Below, in pieces: positions 35,906 through 42,989 of a DNA stretch of 64,000 bases. This stretch comes from Nitrospiraceae bacterium (GTDB lineage: Bacteria > Nitrospirota > Nitrospiria > Nitrospirales > Nitrospiraceae). The stretch is from NCBI GenBank assembly GCA_019637075.1, contig JAHBWI010000001.1, positions 496,001 through 560,000 on the forward strand. The letters run 5' to 3'. Position numbers and translations under genes: made by a program. Positions within the stretch are counted from its first letter, which is position 1, and each line of letters starts with the position of its first letter. Below the pieces are notes generated by a model. The model was not told the DNA's origin. It did no database searches and saw nothing but the letters and a program-made list of their open reading frames with translations.

Positions 35906-37027
35906 TTACTTACGAGATGTTCGCTCAACGGTCACACCGGGTAGTGTTCCCGGCGTGTTCTGCTGGAGGTATCCATGAACCTTCAGGGCCGCTTGAGTCA
36001 AGTCTCTCTCTTCGATCGCATTGTATCGTTTCCACATCTTTTCCGACTTATGCCCAACAATTTTCATAGCAGTTGCGGTGTCCACTCCTGCTCTCCTGAG
36101 ATTCGTCGATGCGCAGTGCCGAAGATCATGGAATCGAAAATCCGTGAGACCGGCATTCCTCAATGCGGTCTTAAACGATCGACTGATGCGTTCGATAGGG
36201 CGTCCTTTATAAGTGAAGACATGCCTGGTGGCCAGGCTTCTCGTCCGCCCAATCCGCTGTAGCATCATTTTTACGTCAGGAGTCATCGGAACCTGTCGGC
36301 CAACCCTAGTCTTAGTATCCGTCGAGCGAAGAGTAATGAAGCCGCGCTTTACGTCCACGCGATCCCAGGTCAGACCGACTATCTCACCGAATCGCTGCCC
36401 GAGTTGGTACGCCGTAAGCAGTATAGGACGAAGATGGGGTTTGGCAGCCTGATACAACCTACCCCATTCTTCCTCGGTCAACACCCTGTCACGCTCGTTC
36501 TCGGGATTAGGCAGAGGCACCCTTGAAGCCGGGTTCGTCTGGAGGAGGCCTCGACGAATGGCAACATTCAGACAGTGTTTCAGCGCAATGTGGTCATGGT
36601 TAACGGTCTGAATGCTTGCCCTGCAACCGTTGGCCTTTTTTCTCTGAGCCCGGAAGGTCTCGACATCTTGAGGCCGGATCTCTGAAAGCACCTTATGCCC
36701 GAAATAGGGAACAAGATGCTTCGCCATGCTATGGGTCCGGCCGACGAAGGAACGTAGAGACTTCACTTCCACGAGGTCCAGATAGGTCTTTGCCCAATCC
36801 TTGAACAAAACGGGCGTCGCACGTTCGCTCGACTCCTGGCCAAGGAGAATGCGGGTCTTGATTGCCGCTTCCATCTCTCGAGCAATCGTTTTATTGAGGC
36901 ACCCAACCTTCCAACGTTTCTTGCGTGCCCCAACCACGCCGCTCGCGAGGACCAGCGACTTGCCGTCCTCGCTGTCGATCACCCGAAATTCAACATAGTA
37001 GCTGTCTGGTCGCTTAGTCAGTCCCAT
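35906..37027 (-). CDS. int: tyrosine recombinase, element integrase
   Basis: 373 aa. The C-terminal catalytic domain carries the tyrosine-recombinase residues: Arg in TAYQLGQRFGEIVGLTWDRV, the HxxR box in FHDLRHCASTNLRRAGVD, His/Lys positions, and the nucleophile Tyr in KSEKMWKRYNAI. The N-terminal arm and core-binding domains are of phage/ICE type (VEVKSLRSFVGRTHSMAKHL). It catalyses insertion and excision at the 42-bp att site. The gene ends 14 bases from the tRNA-Arg 5' end and contains one of two copies of an 18-base repeat that may be an arm-type binding site. Confidence 0.93.
   Translation of the reverse strand: MGLTKRPDSYYVEFRVIDSEDGKSLVLASGVVGARKKRWKVGCLNKTIAREMEAAIKTRILLGQESSERATPVLFKDWAKTYLDLVEVKSLRSFVGRTHSMAKHLVPYFGHKVLSEIRPQDVETFRAQRKKANGCRASIQTVNHDHIALKHCLNVAIRRGLLQTNPASRVPLPNPENERDRVLTEEEWGRLYQAAKPHLRPILLTAYQLGQRFGEIVGLTWDRVDVKRGFITLRSTDTKTRVGRQVPMTPDVKMMLQRIGRTRSLATRHVFTYKGRPIERISRSFKTALRNAGLTDFRFHDLRHCASTNLRRAGVDTATAMKIVGHKSEKMWKRYNAIEERDLTQAALKVHGYLQQNTPGTLPGVTVERTSRK
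35944..35961. repeat. 18-base repeat, left copy (possible integrase arm site)
   Basis: GTGTTCCCGGCGTGTTCT, identical to 53410-53427. This copy is 51 bases inside the left att site, within the 3' end of int. Direct copies near both ends of an element are typical of arm-type binding sites of lambda-like integrases. Chance identity of 18 bases in 18 kb is unlikely. Confidence 0.6.
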
Positions 37028-37055
37028 GTCGAAACCTTCCAGTCATCCTGCTTCG

Positions 37056-37253
37056 CTACTGAGATCGGGAACAGTCGATTCTCGGCGTTACCGTGTGCTG
37101 AGCGATCCAACTATCGAGATCCTGTTGCCTAAATTTAACCAGACGGCCGACCTTTACGAACCGGAGTTTCCGCGCCGACACCCATCCGTAAAGGGTTAAT
37201 TTTGAAATGCCTAGATACTCCGATGCCTCAACCAATGTCAAAAGTCTGCCCAT
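37056..37253 (-). CDS. xis: excisionase-like HTH protein
   Basis: 65 aa. MerR/HTH_17-type helix-turn-helix: LLTLVEASEYLGISKLTLYG, then WVSARKLRFVKVGRLVKFRQ with the wing and final DLDSWI. This is the usual form of recombination directionality factors and small phage regulators. It lies directly upstream of int on the same strand (28 bases). It may control int or excision, or both. Confidence 0.8.
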   Translation of the reverse strand: MGRLLTLVEASEYLGISKLTLYGWVSARKLRFVKVGRLVKFRQQDLDSWIAQHTVTPRIDCSRSQ

Positions 37254-37376
37254 GTTAGCTCCTGCCGGGAATTTGTGAAAGATACCTATTGGGCCTTTTG
37301 CACCTCTATATAGGCCCGAACTAAATTACCGCCGCCGTGGGAAATGCATTGAGCGGGTGCGGGCCGGAGCTGGGGA

Positions 37377-37441
37377 GCAGGGGGACAGGCCCTCCCGGTC
37401 CCCTCCGTGCCGGCCGCCGCCCGTCCAGGCCTGCCCCCTGC
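37377..37441. repeat. imperfect 14-bp inverted repeat, candidate phage origin/packaging structure
   Basis: GCAGGGGGACAGGCC (37377-37391) pairs with GGCCTGCCCCCTGC (37428-37441) with a one-base bulge; the C/G-rich centre can fold further. It is the first of several strong stem-loops in the 270-base gap between xis and radC. Filamentous phages keep their packaging signal and origins as hairpins in such a gap, so this is a candidate; the function is inferred from position and structure only. Confidence 0.5.
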
Positions 37442-37469
37442 GAGAGCCCCGGCTCGCGTCCTCCTTCAC

Positions 37470-37515
37470 GCCCCACCCTCCCTGTTTGTGCAGGGTGGGG
37501 CTAAAATATTTTTTT
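37470..37515 (+). terminator. intrinsic-terminator-like hairpin directly before radC
   Basis: GCCCCACCCT, twelve bases, AGGGTGGGGC, then TAAAATATTTTTTT. The T-run runs into the radC ribbon-like ribosome binding site (AGGAGG) and the ATG is 12 bases on. A strong intrinsic terminator in the leader suggests attenuation of radC, or a structure used by the phage DNA. Read on the minus strand it has no T-run. Confidence 0.65.
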
Positions 37516-37526
37516 AGGAGGCGGCC

Positions 37527-38030
37527 ATGCCGTTCGATGGTCACAACGAAGTGTTGAACAGTTCACCGCGGTCGAACTCGAGCCGGACGTACGGAATCCC
37601 TCGTTACCGCGTGACCCTTGTTCGAGAGGGCCGTGCCCTTCCAGCCTCGGGGACCGTGCAGACGTCCGTGGGAGCCGCGGCCCTCCTCCGGCCCTTGTTC
37701 GAGGGCTTGGACCGGGAGCACTTTCTCATCTGTGGCCTGGACGCCAAACACGCCGTCATCGGGATTAACATCGTCTCGATCGGCTCCTTGTCGCTGGCCA
37801 TTGTCCATCCGCGCGAAGTCTTTAAGCCGGTGATCCTCATGAATGCCGGCGCCTGCCTCTGTGCCCACAACCATCCTTCAGGAGACATCACGCCAAGCCA
37901 GGAGGATCTGGTCCTCACGAAGCGCTTGCGCGAGGTCGCCGACCTGCTGGGCATTCCGCTCCTGGACCATCTCATCCTCGGGGACGACCGCTACTATAGC
38001 TTTGCGGATCAGGGCTGGCCTGGCAGCTAG
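37527..38030 (+). CDS. radC: RadC-like JAB/MPN domain protein
   Basis: 167 aa. The JAMM metal-binding motif is visible as CAHNHPSGDITPSQEDLVLT, with LLDHLILGDDRYYSF following, as in RadC/DUF2466 proteins. The helix-hairpin-helix domain of full-length RadC (~225 aa) is missing and the first ~50 residues are different. Short RadC proteins are common on plasmids, phages and ICEs; the role in DNA repair suggested by the name is not supported. It is the only element gene of the phage module on the plus strand. Its TAG stop and the stop of the next gene overlap tail-to-tail at 38027-38030. Confidence 0.85.
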   Translation: MPFDGHNEVLNSSPRSNSSRTYGIPRYRVTLVREGRALPASGTVQTSVGAAALLRPLFEGLDREHFLICGLDAKHAVIGINIVSIGSLSLAIVHPREVFKPVILMNAGACLCAHNHPSGDITPSQEDLVLTKRLREVADLLGIPLLDHLILGDDRYYSFADQGWPGS

Positions 38031-38155
38031 CGCAACAGGCGCAGCACCCACGCAGCTCCGGCCGCCACGAGCGCGAGCCCGATCGCCGCCGTCCCCCAGG
38101 CGACGAGGTCGGTGGCCAGCGCATTGCCGATCGTCTGAATCTGTGACGCCGTCAT
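38027..38155 (-). CDS. 42-aa membrane micro-protein, coat-like
   Basis: Preceded by AAGGAGAGAG. Sequence begins MTASQIQTIGNALATDLVAW, followed by a hydrophobic helix (GTAAIGLALVAAGAAWVL) and a basic end (RLLR). Amphipathic N-terminus, one span and basic C-terminus match the mature form of filamentous-phage coat proteins, but there is no signal peptide. It probably is a second (minor) coat protein. It lies 57 bases after the major coat gene. Confidence 0.68.
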   Translation of the reverse strand: MTASQIQTIGNALATDLVAWGTAAIGLALVAAGAAWVLRLLR

Positions 38156-38212
38156 GGGTCTCTCTCCTTCGAACAGGGGAGGCAGGCGGCGAGCGCCTGC
38201 CTCCGATCGCGC

Positions 38213-38419
38213 TTAGCCGCTGACCAAGCCGCGCACCCGCTTAAAGGCGTAGATCGCCAGGGCCACGCCAATCAAGGCTGTGGCCCACAACAGCAGATCC
38301 CCCCGCACCGTGGAGACATCTGCCGACACCGGAAACAACTGGGCCGAGGAGACCGCCGGGACCGCCAAGGCGACCAGGATCGCCATGAGCAGTCCCTTGA
38401 GCCATTCCAAACCGCGCAT
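38213..38419 (-). CDS. major coat protein precursor, gpVIII-like
   Basis: 68 aa with a standard signal peptide (MRGLEWLKGLLMAILVALAV, cleavage at VSSA/QLF) and a mature part of ~42 residues: polar start, hydrophobic span (LLLWATALIGVALAIYAF) and basic tail (KRVRGLVSG). This is exactly the gpVIII layout of inoviruses, whose mature helices coat the ssDNA. Sequence similarity to known gpVIII is not expected; the call rests on layout and on the neighbouring Zot gene. A hairpin at 38458-38479 lies just before it. Confidence 0.82.
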   Translation of the reverse strand: MRGLEWLKGLLMAILVALAVPAVSSAQLFPVSADVSTVRGDLLLWATALIGVALAIYAFKRVRGLVSG

Positions 38420-38457
38420 ACCCCACCTCCCTGTGTGGTGGACCCGTCCACCGAACG

Positions 38458-38479
38458 CCGCCGGATTCCTCTCCGGCGG
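38458..38479 (-). other. hairpin upstream of the coat gene
   Basis: CCGCCGGA, TTCCTC, TCCGGCGG: 8-bp perfect stem lying between the 35-aa gene and the major coat gene. It could protect or terminate the mRNA between structural genes, as differential expression of gpVIII is usual in filamentous phages. A smaller 6-bp stem overlaps the stop of the 35-aa gene (38487-38505). Confidence 0.4.
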
Positions 38480-38488
38480 AAGAGCGCC

Positions 38489-38596
38489 TCAGTGTCCCTG
38501 AGGCAAGAGCAGCTTGATGATCAGGCCCACGGCAAAGCCGCCGAGCCAGAAGATCGCGGTCAAGAAGGTCATCGCCTCAATCGCCGGTAGGTCCAT
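38489..38596 (-). CDS. 35-aa membrane micro-protein
   Basis: Begins MDLPAIEAMTFLTAIFWLGG and continues FAVGLIIKLLLPQGH: a short polar start, then one membrane helix with a Lys. It starts at 38596, overlapping the last 20 bases of the Zot gene, and is followed by the coat gene. The size and layout match the small tip proteins (gpVII/gpIX) of filamentous phages. RBS-like GAGAGGGG lies before the start. Confidence 0.62.
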   Translation of the reverse strand: MDLPAIEAMTFLTAIFWLGGFAVGLIIKLLLPQGH

Positions 38597-39599
38597 AGAA
38601 AATCCCCTCTCCCACCAGACGCATCGCGCCATCTTCGAAGACTTCGGACACCGTGAGCCCATAGCGCCCTACGATTTGAGCCGCCGTGAGGATTTCGCCA
38701 CTGTCGAGCAAGTACCGCCAGCTGCCTCGCTTCGCGGAGAGGCCAACCCCGCCCAGCACGCGTATAAACGGCCGGCGCCGCTCAGTGACGGCCGCCGGTG
38801 GTGTGGTCGCCCCGAAGGGGCCGAGCAGACTGCCTGGGCCTCCAGATACCATGGAGGGCCCGCCATTCGTTGCGGTGGAGGCACTGGCCGACGTGCTGGC
38901 TGCCCCAGGCGTGCCTTTCTGCGCCGTCAAGGAGGACCAGGGCCGCCACAGCATCAGCGCGAGGGCGAACAGCCCTGCGGCGATGCCGATCGCCACGCGT
39001 GCCGACTTGAAAATCGTGTGGCTGCGCTTTTCTTCCCGAATCGCCGCCGCCGCATAGCTCGAGTAATAGGCATAGACCGACGGGGCATAGGTCCCGACGA
39101 ACGCCCGAATCGTCTCGTTATCTTCAGGATTCCCGCGCACCTTGCCCTGATACCGGTTCGACATCCCGACAAAGGCCAGCTTGCGGAACTTCACGGTCGC
39201 TTCGATCAGCCGTGTCACCCCTTGCGACATCTGCCGGAAGTCCTGACTCATGAGCAGGATGTCCACCCCATAATGCCGATGCGTTTCGAGCCAGCGCAGC
39301 AAGCCGGCCTCGACCTTCTGCATGGACCGGAAGACCGTCTGGGCCTCATCGATGATCACGGCCGAGCCGGGCTGGACATGCTGGAAGGCCTGCAACACTT
39401 CAGTAGAGTCTCGCCATACGGTGATTTGCTGTTCCAGGGTCTCCCGCTCGATGCCGGTAAACAGCGCCAGCCGGTCGAGATAGATCCCATCGACATAGAT
39501 GTAGAGGCGGCGGCCGTGACGGACCCAGGGCAAGAATTTCTCGCAGACCGCGTGATAGGACTTCCCCGAGCCCGGCACGCCTTCGTAGAGTTCGATCAT
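38577..39599 (-). CDS. zot: Zot-domain ATPase, filamentous-phage assembly protein (gpI-like)
   Basis: From ATG 39599 the protein has 340 aa. It begins MIELYEGVPGSGKSYHAV, a Walker A typical of Zot/gpI. Walker B is GSAVIIDEAQTVF. HRHYGVDILLMSQDFRQM is the conserved Zot sensor region. A membrane span (VAIGIAAGLFALALMLW) at ~225 and a periplasmic tail complete the gpI layout. gpI energises phage extrusion at the inner membrane. Its start overlaps the stop of a 28-aa micro-gene (ATGA), a sign of translational coupling. The frame extends upstream to 39746, but that part is the overlapping gene region. Confidence 0.9.
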   Translation of the reverse strand: MIELYEGVPGSGKSYHAVCEKFLPWVRHGRRLYIYVDGIYLDRLALFTGIERETLEQQITVWRDSTEVLQAFQHVQPGSAVIIDEAQTVFRSMQKVEAGLLRWLETHRHYGVDILLMSQDFRQMSQGVTRLIEATVKFRKLAFVGMSNRYQGKVRGNPEDNETIRAFVGTYAPSVYAYYSSYAAAAIREEKRSHTIFKSARVAIGIAAGLFALALMLWRPWSSLTAQKGTPGAASTSASASTATNGGPSMVSGGPGSLLGPFGATTPPAAVTERRRPFIRVLGGVGLSAKRGSWRYLLDSGEILTAAQIVGRYGLTVSEVFEDGAMRLVGEGIFYGPTGD

Positions 39600-39682
39600 C
39601 GAGGCCTCTGCAACTTGACCCAGATGGTCCAGGCCAAGACCGCCGTCCACCAGTAGGCCCAGAGCATGACCAAGGTCTTCAT
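39596..39682 (-). CDS. 28-aa membrane micro-protein between gpVI-like and zot
   Basis: Reads MKTLVMLWAYWWTAVLAWTI then WVKLQRPR: a Trp-rich single span with a basic end. Both ends overlap neighbours by ATGA: its ATG overlaps the stop of the gpVI-like gene (39679-39682), and its stop overlaps the zot start (39596-39599). This double coupling is strong evidence that it is translated. Size resembles gpVII/gpIX or gpXI of Ff phages. Confidence 0.65.
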   Translation of the reverse strand: MKTLVMLWAYWWTAVLAWTIWVKLQRPR

Positions 39683-39954
39683 GAACCCCACCGGACGAAT
39701 GGAATGGTTTGCAGGATGAACCGAGTCCCCATCGCGCCCGCGACAATGGCCAGTGCTTGGCTCATGCCCGTGGCCCCCAGGACCCAGGCGTATTGATCAG
39801 GAATCACCGGCAGCGTCAGCCCTGCCGTCCCGATCGTGCTCAGGGAGCTATCCGCCACAGAGAGCAGTGAGTCCCAGAGATCCAGGCCCCAATCCGTCAG
39901 CGAGAAGAAGAACTCTTGAAGCCAGCAATAGATCAGCGTGAGGATCGCGGTCAT
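39679..39954 (-). CDS. minor coat protein, gpVI/DUF2523-like
   Basis: 91 aa: MTAILTLIYCWLQEFFFSLT, a middle part with LPDQ-type loop (VIPDQYAWVLGATG), then a second hydrophobic stretch (ALAIVAGAMGTRFILQ). Layout and position, after the gpIII-like gene and before zot, match DUF2523/gpVI proteins of inoviruses, which anchor the adhesin at the virion end. Start overlaps the previous stop by ATGA (39951-39954). Confidence 0.75.
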   Translation of the reverse strand: MTAILTLIYCWLQEFFFSLTDWGLDLWDSLLSVADSSLSTIGTAGLTLPVIPDQYAWVLGATGMSQALAIVAGAMGTRFILQTIPFVRWGS

Positions 39955-41144
39955 GTGCGCCCTCCGACAAAGATGATGCGATAAGCGCCGAGCGAGGCCA
40001 TCGCAATCACGAGCGTACGCAGCACAACGAAGAACCAAGCCCATTGATTGAAATCGACCTGCTGATTCCCGAAGTAGGCCGAGGGCAATGCCACCACCGG
40101 CAAGGTCGAGGGCCAGGCGAGCGACTTAAGCAGGTTCAACGTCCCGAGCAGCCCGCTATTGCTCCAGGCCGTCTGATGCTGCTGCAACACACTCCCAAAC
40201 GTCCGGTTCTCATGCGTGCCGGCGGCACAGGAGGTCGTGGCCTGCGTCTCTTCCTGTTGCGTCGTCGAGCCGTCCGGATTCTGGGTCGTGGTGGTGGTCG
40301 TCGTGGTTTGCTGTGACGACGTCGTTTGTTGGCTGCTGCCCGAGGGCGGCGGCACGTTATCCACCACGACGGCATCGCCCGCCGGGACTGGTTTCGGCTT
40401 CACTTGGGTCGGCAGCTCTTGTGGGGAGACTGCCTGGCTGTCGATCGCATCCGCCGGACGCGGCGCTTGCCCGTCACCCACCGGGCCACTGTGCGATTCG
40501 ATGGACTTGGGATGGGAGGCCGGCAGGGCCACGAGATAGTCGTGGACCTGTTGCTGGGTCGGGGTCTGAGGCGTGGAGCTCAGAGTGGTCCCGCCCATGA
40601 CGATCATGTCCGAGCCATCGCCACACGTCTCCCAGCCCCCGAAGGCCCAGCCCGCCGGGACTGGCCAGACTTGATACGCACTGAGATCACAGTAGCCGTT
40701 GGTATGGATACGTGCCCATTGGCCGGTGCAGCCCCCAACCGGCGAGGGACAATTCCCGCCGGCCGTCACGGGGAATTGTGCGTAACCGGGGATCGAGTAG
40801 CCGGTGCCGGGGGATGCGGCCTGTTTTACGCCTTGTAGATCCGTGCTGCTGTAATACAGGTCAGCGATGATGAAGCCAGCGGCCACCCCTAAGGCCGCCC
40901 AGCCTACCGGCCCCGCGACCAATCGCAACGCCATCGAGACCGGAGTCGGCGCGACGGCAGCCGCGGCGACCTTCGCCGCAATCGAGGACCGTTGCGCGGC
41001 CAGGTAGGCGATCCGTTCGGCCTGCGCGACCACGCGGGCATATTGCGTAGTCTGAAGCGCCAACGATTCCACTGGCGCCAGACAGAAGGACGCGAAGAGC
41101 AGATAGATGAGGACGCTATAGCTGGTGAGTGACAGTTCCTTCAT
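39951..41144 (-). CDS. gpIII-like adsorption/attachment protein
   Basis: 397 aa. Signal peptide (LIYLLFASFCLAPVESLAL), an alanine-rich span (~85-100), a Cys-containing beta domain (~125-185: NCPSPVGGCTGQWARIHTNG, YCDLSAYQVW, CGDGSDMIV), a Pro/Ser/Thr/Gln-rich linker with a run of eight Thr, and a C-terminal membrane anchor (WAWFFVVLRTLVIAMASLG). Signal, domain, flexible linker and C-terminal anchor is the gpIII design that decides host binding. The linker (QTTTTTTTTQNPDGSTTQ) takes the place of the Gly-rich linkers of Ff gpIII. The receptor is unknown. Confidence 0.75.
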   Translation of the reverse strand: MKELSLTSYSVLIYLLFASFCLAPVESLALQTTQYARVVAQAERIAYLAAQRSSIAAKVAAAAVAPTPVSMALRLVAGPVGWAALGVAAGFIIADLYYSSTDLQGVKQAASPGTGYSIPGYAQFPVTAGGNCPSPVGGCTGQWARIHTNGYCDLSAYQVWPVPAGWAFGGWETCGDGSDMIVMGGTTLSSTPQTPTQQQVHDYLVALPASHPKSIESHSGPVGDGQAPRPADAIDSQAVSPQELPTQVKPKPVPAGDAVVVDNVPPPSGSSQQTTSSQQTTTTTTTTQNPDGSTTQQEETQATTSCAAGTHENRTFGSVLQQHQTAWSNSGLLGTLNLLKSLAWPSTLPVVALPSAYFGNQQVDFNQWAWFFVVLRTLVIAMASLGAYRIIFVGGRT

Positions 41145-41215
41145 AACCGTCCCGATAGAAGACCGGTGAGGAAGGCCAGTAAAAGGACCGCGATCAGGAT
41201 AATGGTGAGGTCCAC
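41141..41215 (-). CDS. 24-aa membrane micro-protein before the gpIII-like gene
   Basis: GTG start at 41215, with GGAGGAAGGCCA just before it. It reads as (M)DLTIILIAVLLLAFLTGLL then SGRL, a single hydrophobic helix. Its TGA overlaps the ATG of the gpIII-like gene (ATGA). Small but well supported by ribosome binding site and coupling. Possible tip protein. Confidence 0.55.
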   Translation of the reverse strand: MDLTIILIAVLLLAFLTGLLSGRL

Positions 41216-41238
41216 TGGCCTTCCTCCGTCCGGAATCC

Positions 41239-41502
41239 TTACTTCATGCCTTCCAAGGCGGTGAGATCGAAGAAGACCTTGCCGGTCTGTTCGAACTTCC
41301 GCACCTCGATCGAGGCCCGCGCCGGTTTGCCTTCCAACTGCTTGACCACGTCAATGAGCGGGAACGCGTCCTCCGGAATGTTCACCCGCAAGTTCCCCGG
41401 ATCTTTGCCCTTGAGATACAGATCCACCGACCGGAACACTTTCCCGTCCTTGCTCTTCCGTTCCACATACCCCTGCACCTGTCCGTCCGCTTTGAGTTGC
41501 AT
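41239..41502 (-). CDS. probable ssDNA-binding protein, gpV-like
   Basis: 87 aa from ATG 41502, with CCAAGGAGGGACG before it. Ff gpV also has 87 residues. Beta-rich sequence (GYVERKSKDGKVFRSVDLYL, later ASIEVRKFEQTGKVFFDLTA) suits an OB fold with aromatic and basic residues for ssDNA. It sits between rep and the coat genes, where gpV is found. The assignment is from length, composition and position; sequence similarity is not obvious. Confidence 0.65.
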   Translation of the reverse strand: MQLKADGQVQGYVERKSKDGKVFRSVDLYLKGKDPGNLRVNIPEDAFPLIDVVKQLEGKPARASIEVRKFEQTGKVFFDLTALEGMK

Positions 41503-41710
41503 CGATCGTCCCTCCTTGGAGAATCGGATCAGCGAGGCGCCTGATCCACACGCCTTGGCCTTTCGGCCGAGCTTTGGGTTTGAACCAAAATTCCGAATCA
41601 CAGTCCGTGCAGACGAGGCAGAGCACCCCGTCTTTCCAATGACAGGGCCTGCCGCGCACGCCACAGCCGGGACAGCCGCGGGAGTAGCCGTTAGGTCGCC
41701 TTGAGGACAT
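41351..41710 (-). CDS. zinc-ribbon protein overlapping the gpV-like gene
   Basis: From ATG 41710 the frame reads MSSRRPNGYSRGCPGCGVRG, then CHWKDGVLCLVCTDCDSEFWF: three Cys pairs of zinc-ribbon type in the first ~50 residues. It starts 20 bases before the rep stop, a typical overlap. The frame has no stop until 41351, so its last ~50 codons overlap the gpV-like gene in another frame; that part does not look protein-like. Either the overlap is real or a stop was lost. Confidence 0.5.
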   Translation of the reverse strand: MSSRRPNGYSRGCPGCGVRGRPCHWKDGVLCLVCTDCDSEFWFKPKARPKGQGVWIRRLADPILQGGTIDATQSGRTGAGVCGTEEQGRESVPVGGSVSQGQRSGELAGEHSGGRVPAH

Positions 41711-42689
41711 AGGGGGTGCCTCCTCCGCCAGGTCGTTCATGCAGCAGCGCATAGTGCTTGGACTTCCACTTGGTCGTGCCGGTGTAGATCAGGTCATGGA
41801 GAAACCGATCGCCCATCCGGGCGACGACGACCGCGAGCATGGGGCTGACCGCCTTGACGAGCCACAGGGCGACCTCTTCGAGCCGTTGCTGGACCTGCTG
41901 GATCACGAGCCGGCAGCGCCGGAAGCCTTCGGTGAGCCCGTGCCACCAGGGCAGCAGCGGGGCCCGATACTTTTCATAGGGCGCCGCCTCCCGCGTGATC
42001 TCCCGAAAATCGATATAGGACCGCAAGACGCCGACGATGAACGATCGCCAGTCTTCGTGATCGAGGTACAAGAAGGCTTTGGCGCAGGCTTGTGCCCGTT
42101 CGGCTTTAAATTCCAGTTCCCAGCGGACCCCGTAGGACGCGGCATCTTCTGCTCCATGGGTTGCCATCTCGAGCCGCTTGTCATACACGCGCAGCATCGT
42201 CTGACTCTCACGGCTGCCGAAGTACAGCGTCTCGCCCGTCCGGACGCCCGTGCGATGATTCGAGGCCTCCAGGGCTTTGAATTTCGTGGAACGGGTCACG
42301 GCTTTGCCCTCATCGACGGCCGCTTTCACCGTTGCGACCGAGACCGTGGCCTCCCGGTCATCCAAGGCCACATCGATCCGGGTGACGTGCCCCCGATGGG
42401 TGTGAATCCAGGTCAAGAGGTCCTTGAGCCGCGTCTCCTCCCACTGGGAGACGATGCCGCCGGAGAGGTCGACGTGGACTTCACACACATTGCGATGAGC
42501 ACCCGTCCCGAGTTTGCCGACGCCCCCCTTGCCTTGGGTCATGAGTTTCGCCACGGGGTAGCCTCGGAAGCCCTTCTCACTGTCGATCCAGTCGCCACCC
42601 AGCTTGATCAGCACCTCGTCGAGCGCCATATCGGGCACGGTGAAGGACAACCAATCGATCGACTGTGTGAACCCCTGAGACTCAGACAT
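41691..42689 (-). CDS. rep: replication initiation protein, Rep_trans type
   Basis: 332 aa resembling the Rep_trans family found in CTX-type (RstA) and related filamentous phages: TQSIDWLSFTVPD at the start, VHVDLSGGIVSQWEET, TRIDVALDDREATVS, and LYFGSRESQTMLRVYDKRLE. It should nick the double-stranded replicative form and start rolling-circle replication. The candidate catalytic Tyr is in RVYDKRLE (by family analogy). Its origin has not been identified but may lie in 42990-43669. An HTH gene lies 10 bases upstream on the same strand. Confidence 0.84.
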   Translation of the reverse strand: MSESQGFTQSIDWLSFTVPDMALDEVLIKLGGDWIDSEKGFRGYPVAKLMTQGKGGVGKLGTGAHRNVCEVHVDLSGGIVSQWEETRLKDLLTWIHTHRGHVTRIDVALDDREATVSVATVKAAVDEGKAVTRSTKFKALEASNHRTGVRTGETLYFGSRESQTMLRVYDKRLEMATHGAEDAASYGVRWELEFKAERAQACAKAFLYLDHEDWRSFIVGVLRSYIDFREITREAAPYEKYRAPLLPWWHGLTEGFRRCRLVIQQVQQRLEEVALWLVKAVSPMLAVVVARMGDRFLHDLIYTGTTKWKSKHYALLHERPGGGGTPYVLKAT

Positions 42690-42698
42690 CCGCAGCTC

Positions 42699-42989
42699 CT
42701 ACCCTTTCCGTGCGATGGACGCCCCCGTCTTACCGAGTCGGGGGCGAGTCCGCTGCGCGCGCCGCCGGCTGTCGCCGCCGGTCGCGCTGCGCTGTCCCTC
42801 CTCCCTGGTCGACCGGGCTCCTTGCCCGTTCTGCCTGAGGGCGGCTTTCACCGCTTCAAGGTCGAACCGGACGAACCGACAGACACGCTCCACAGGGATT
42901 TGGCCTTTGTTGTAAGCCCGCCGCACCGATCGCTCGCTAATCTGCAACACCTTTGCGAGTTGCGGGATCGTCAGTAACGTCTTCCCCAT
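42699..42989 (-). CDS. HTH regulator of the phage module
   Basis: 96 aa. N-terminal HTH_17/excisionase-like motif (LLTIPQLAKVLQISERSVRR then AYNKGQIPVERVCRFVRFDL), followed by a basic tail (SATGGDSRRRAQRTRPRLG) that may bind DNA. First gene of the phage operon, directly before rep. AAAGGAG precedes the start. It probably regulates rep or marks the origin; a second HTH protein (xis-like) lies at the other end of the module. Confidence 0.75.
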   Translation of the reverse strand: MGKTLLTIPQLAKVLQISERSVRRAYNKGQIPVERVCRFVRFDLEAVKAALRQNGQGARSTREEGQRSATGGDSRRRAQRTRPRLGKTGASIARKG

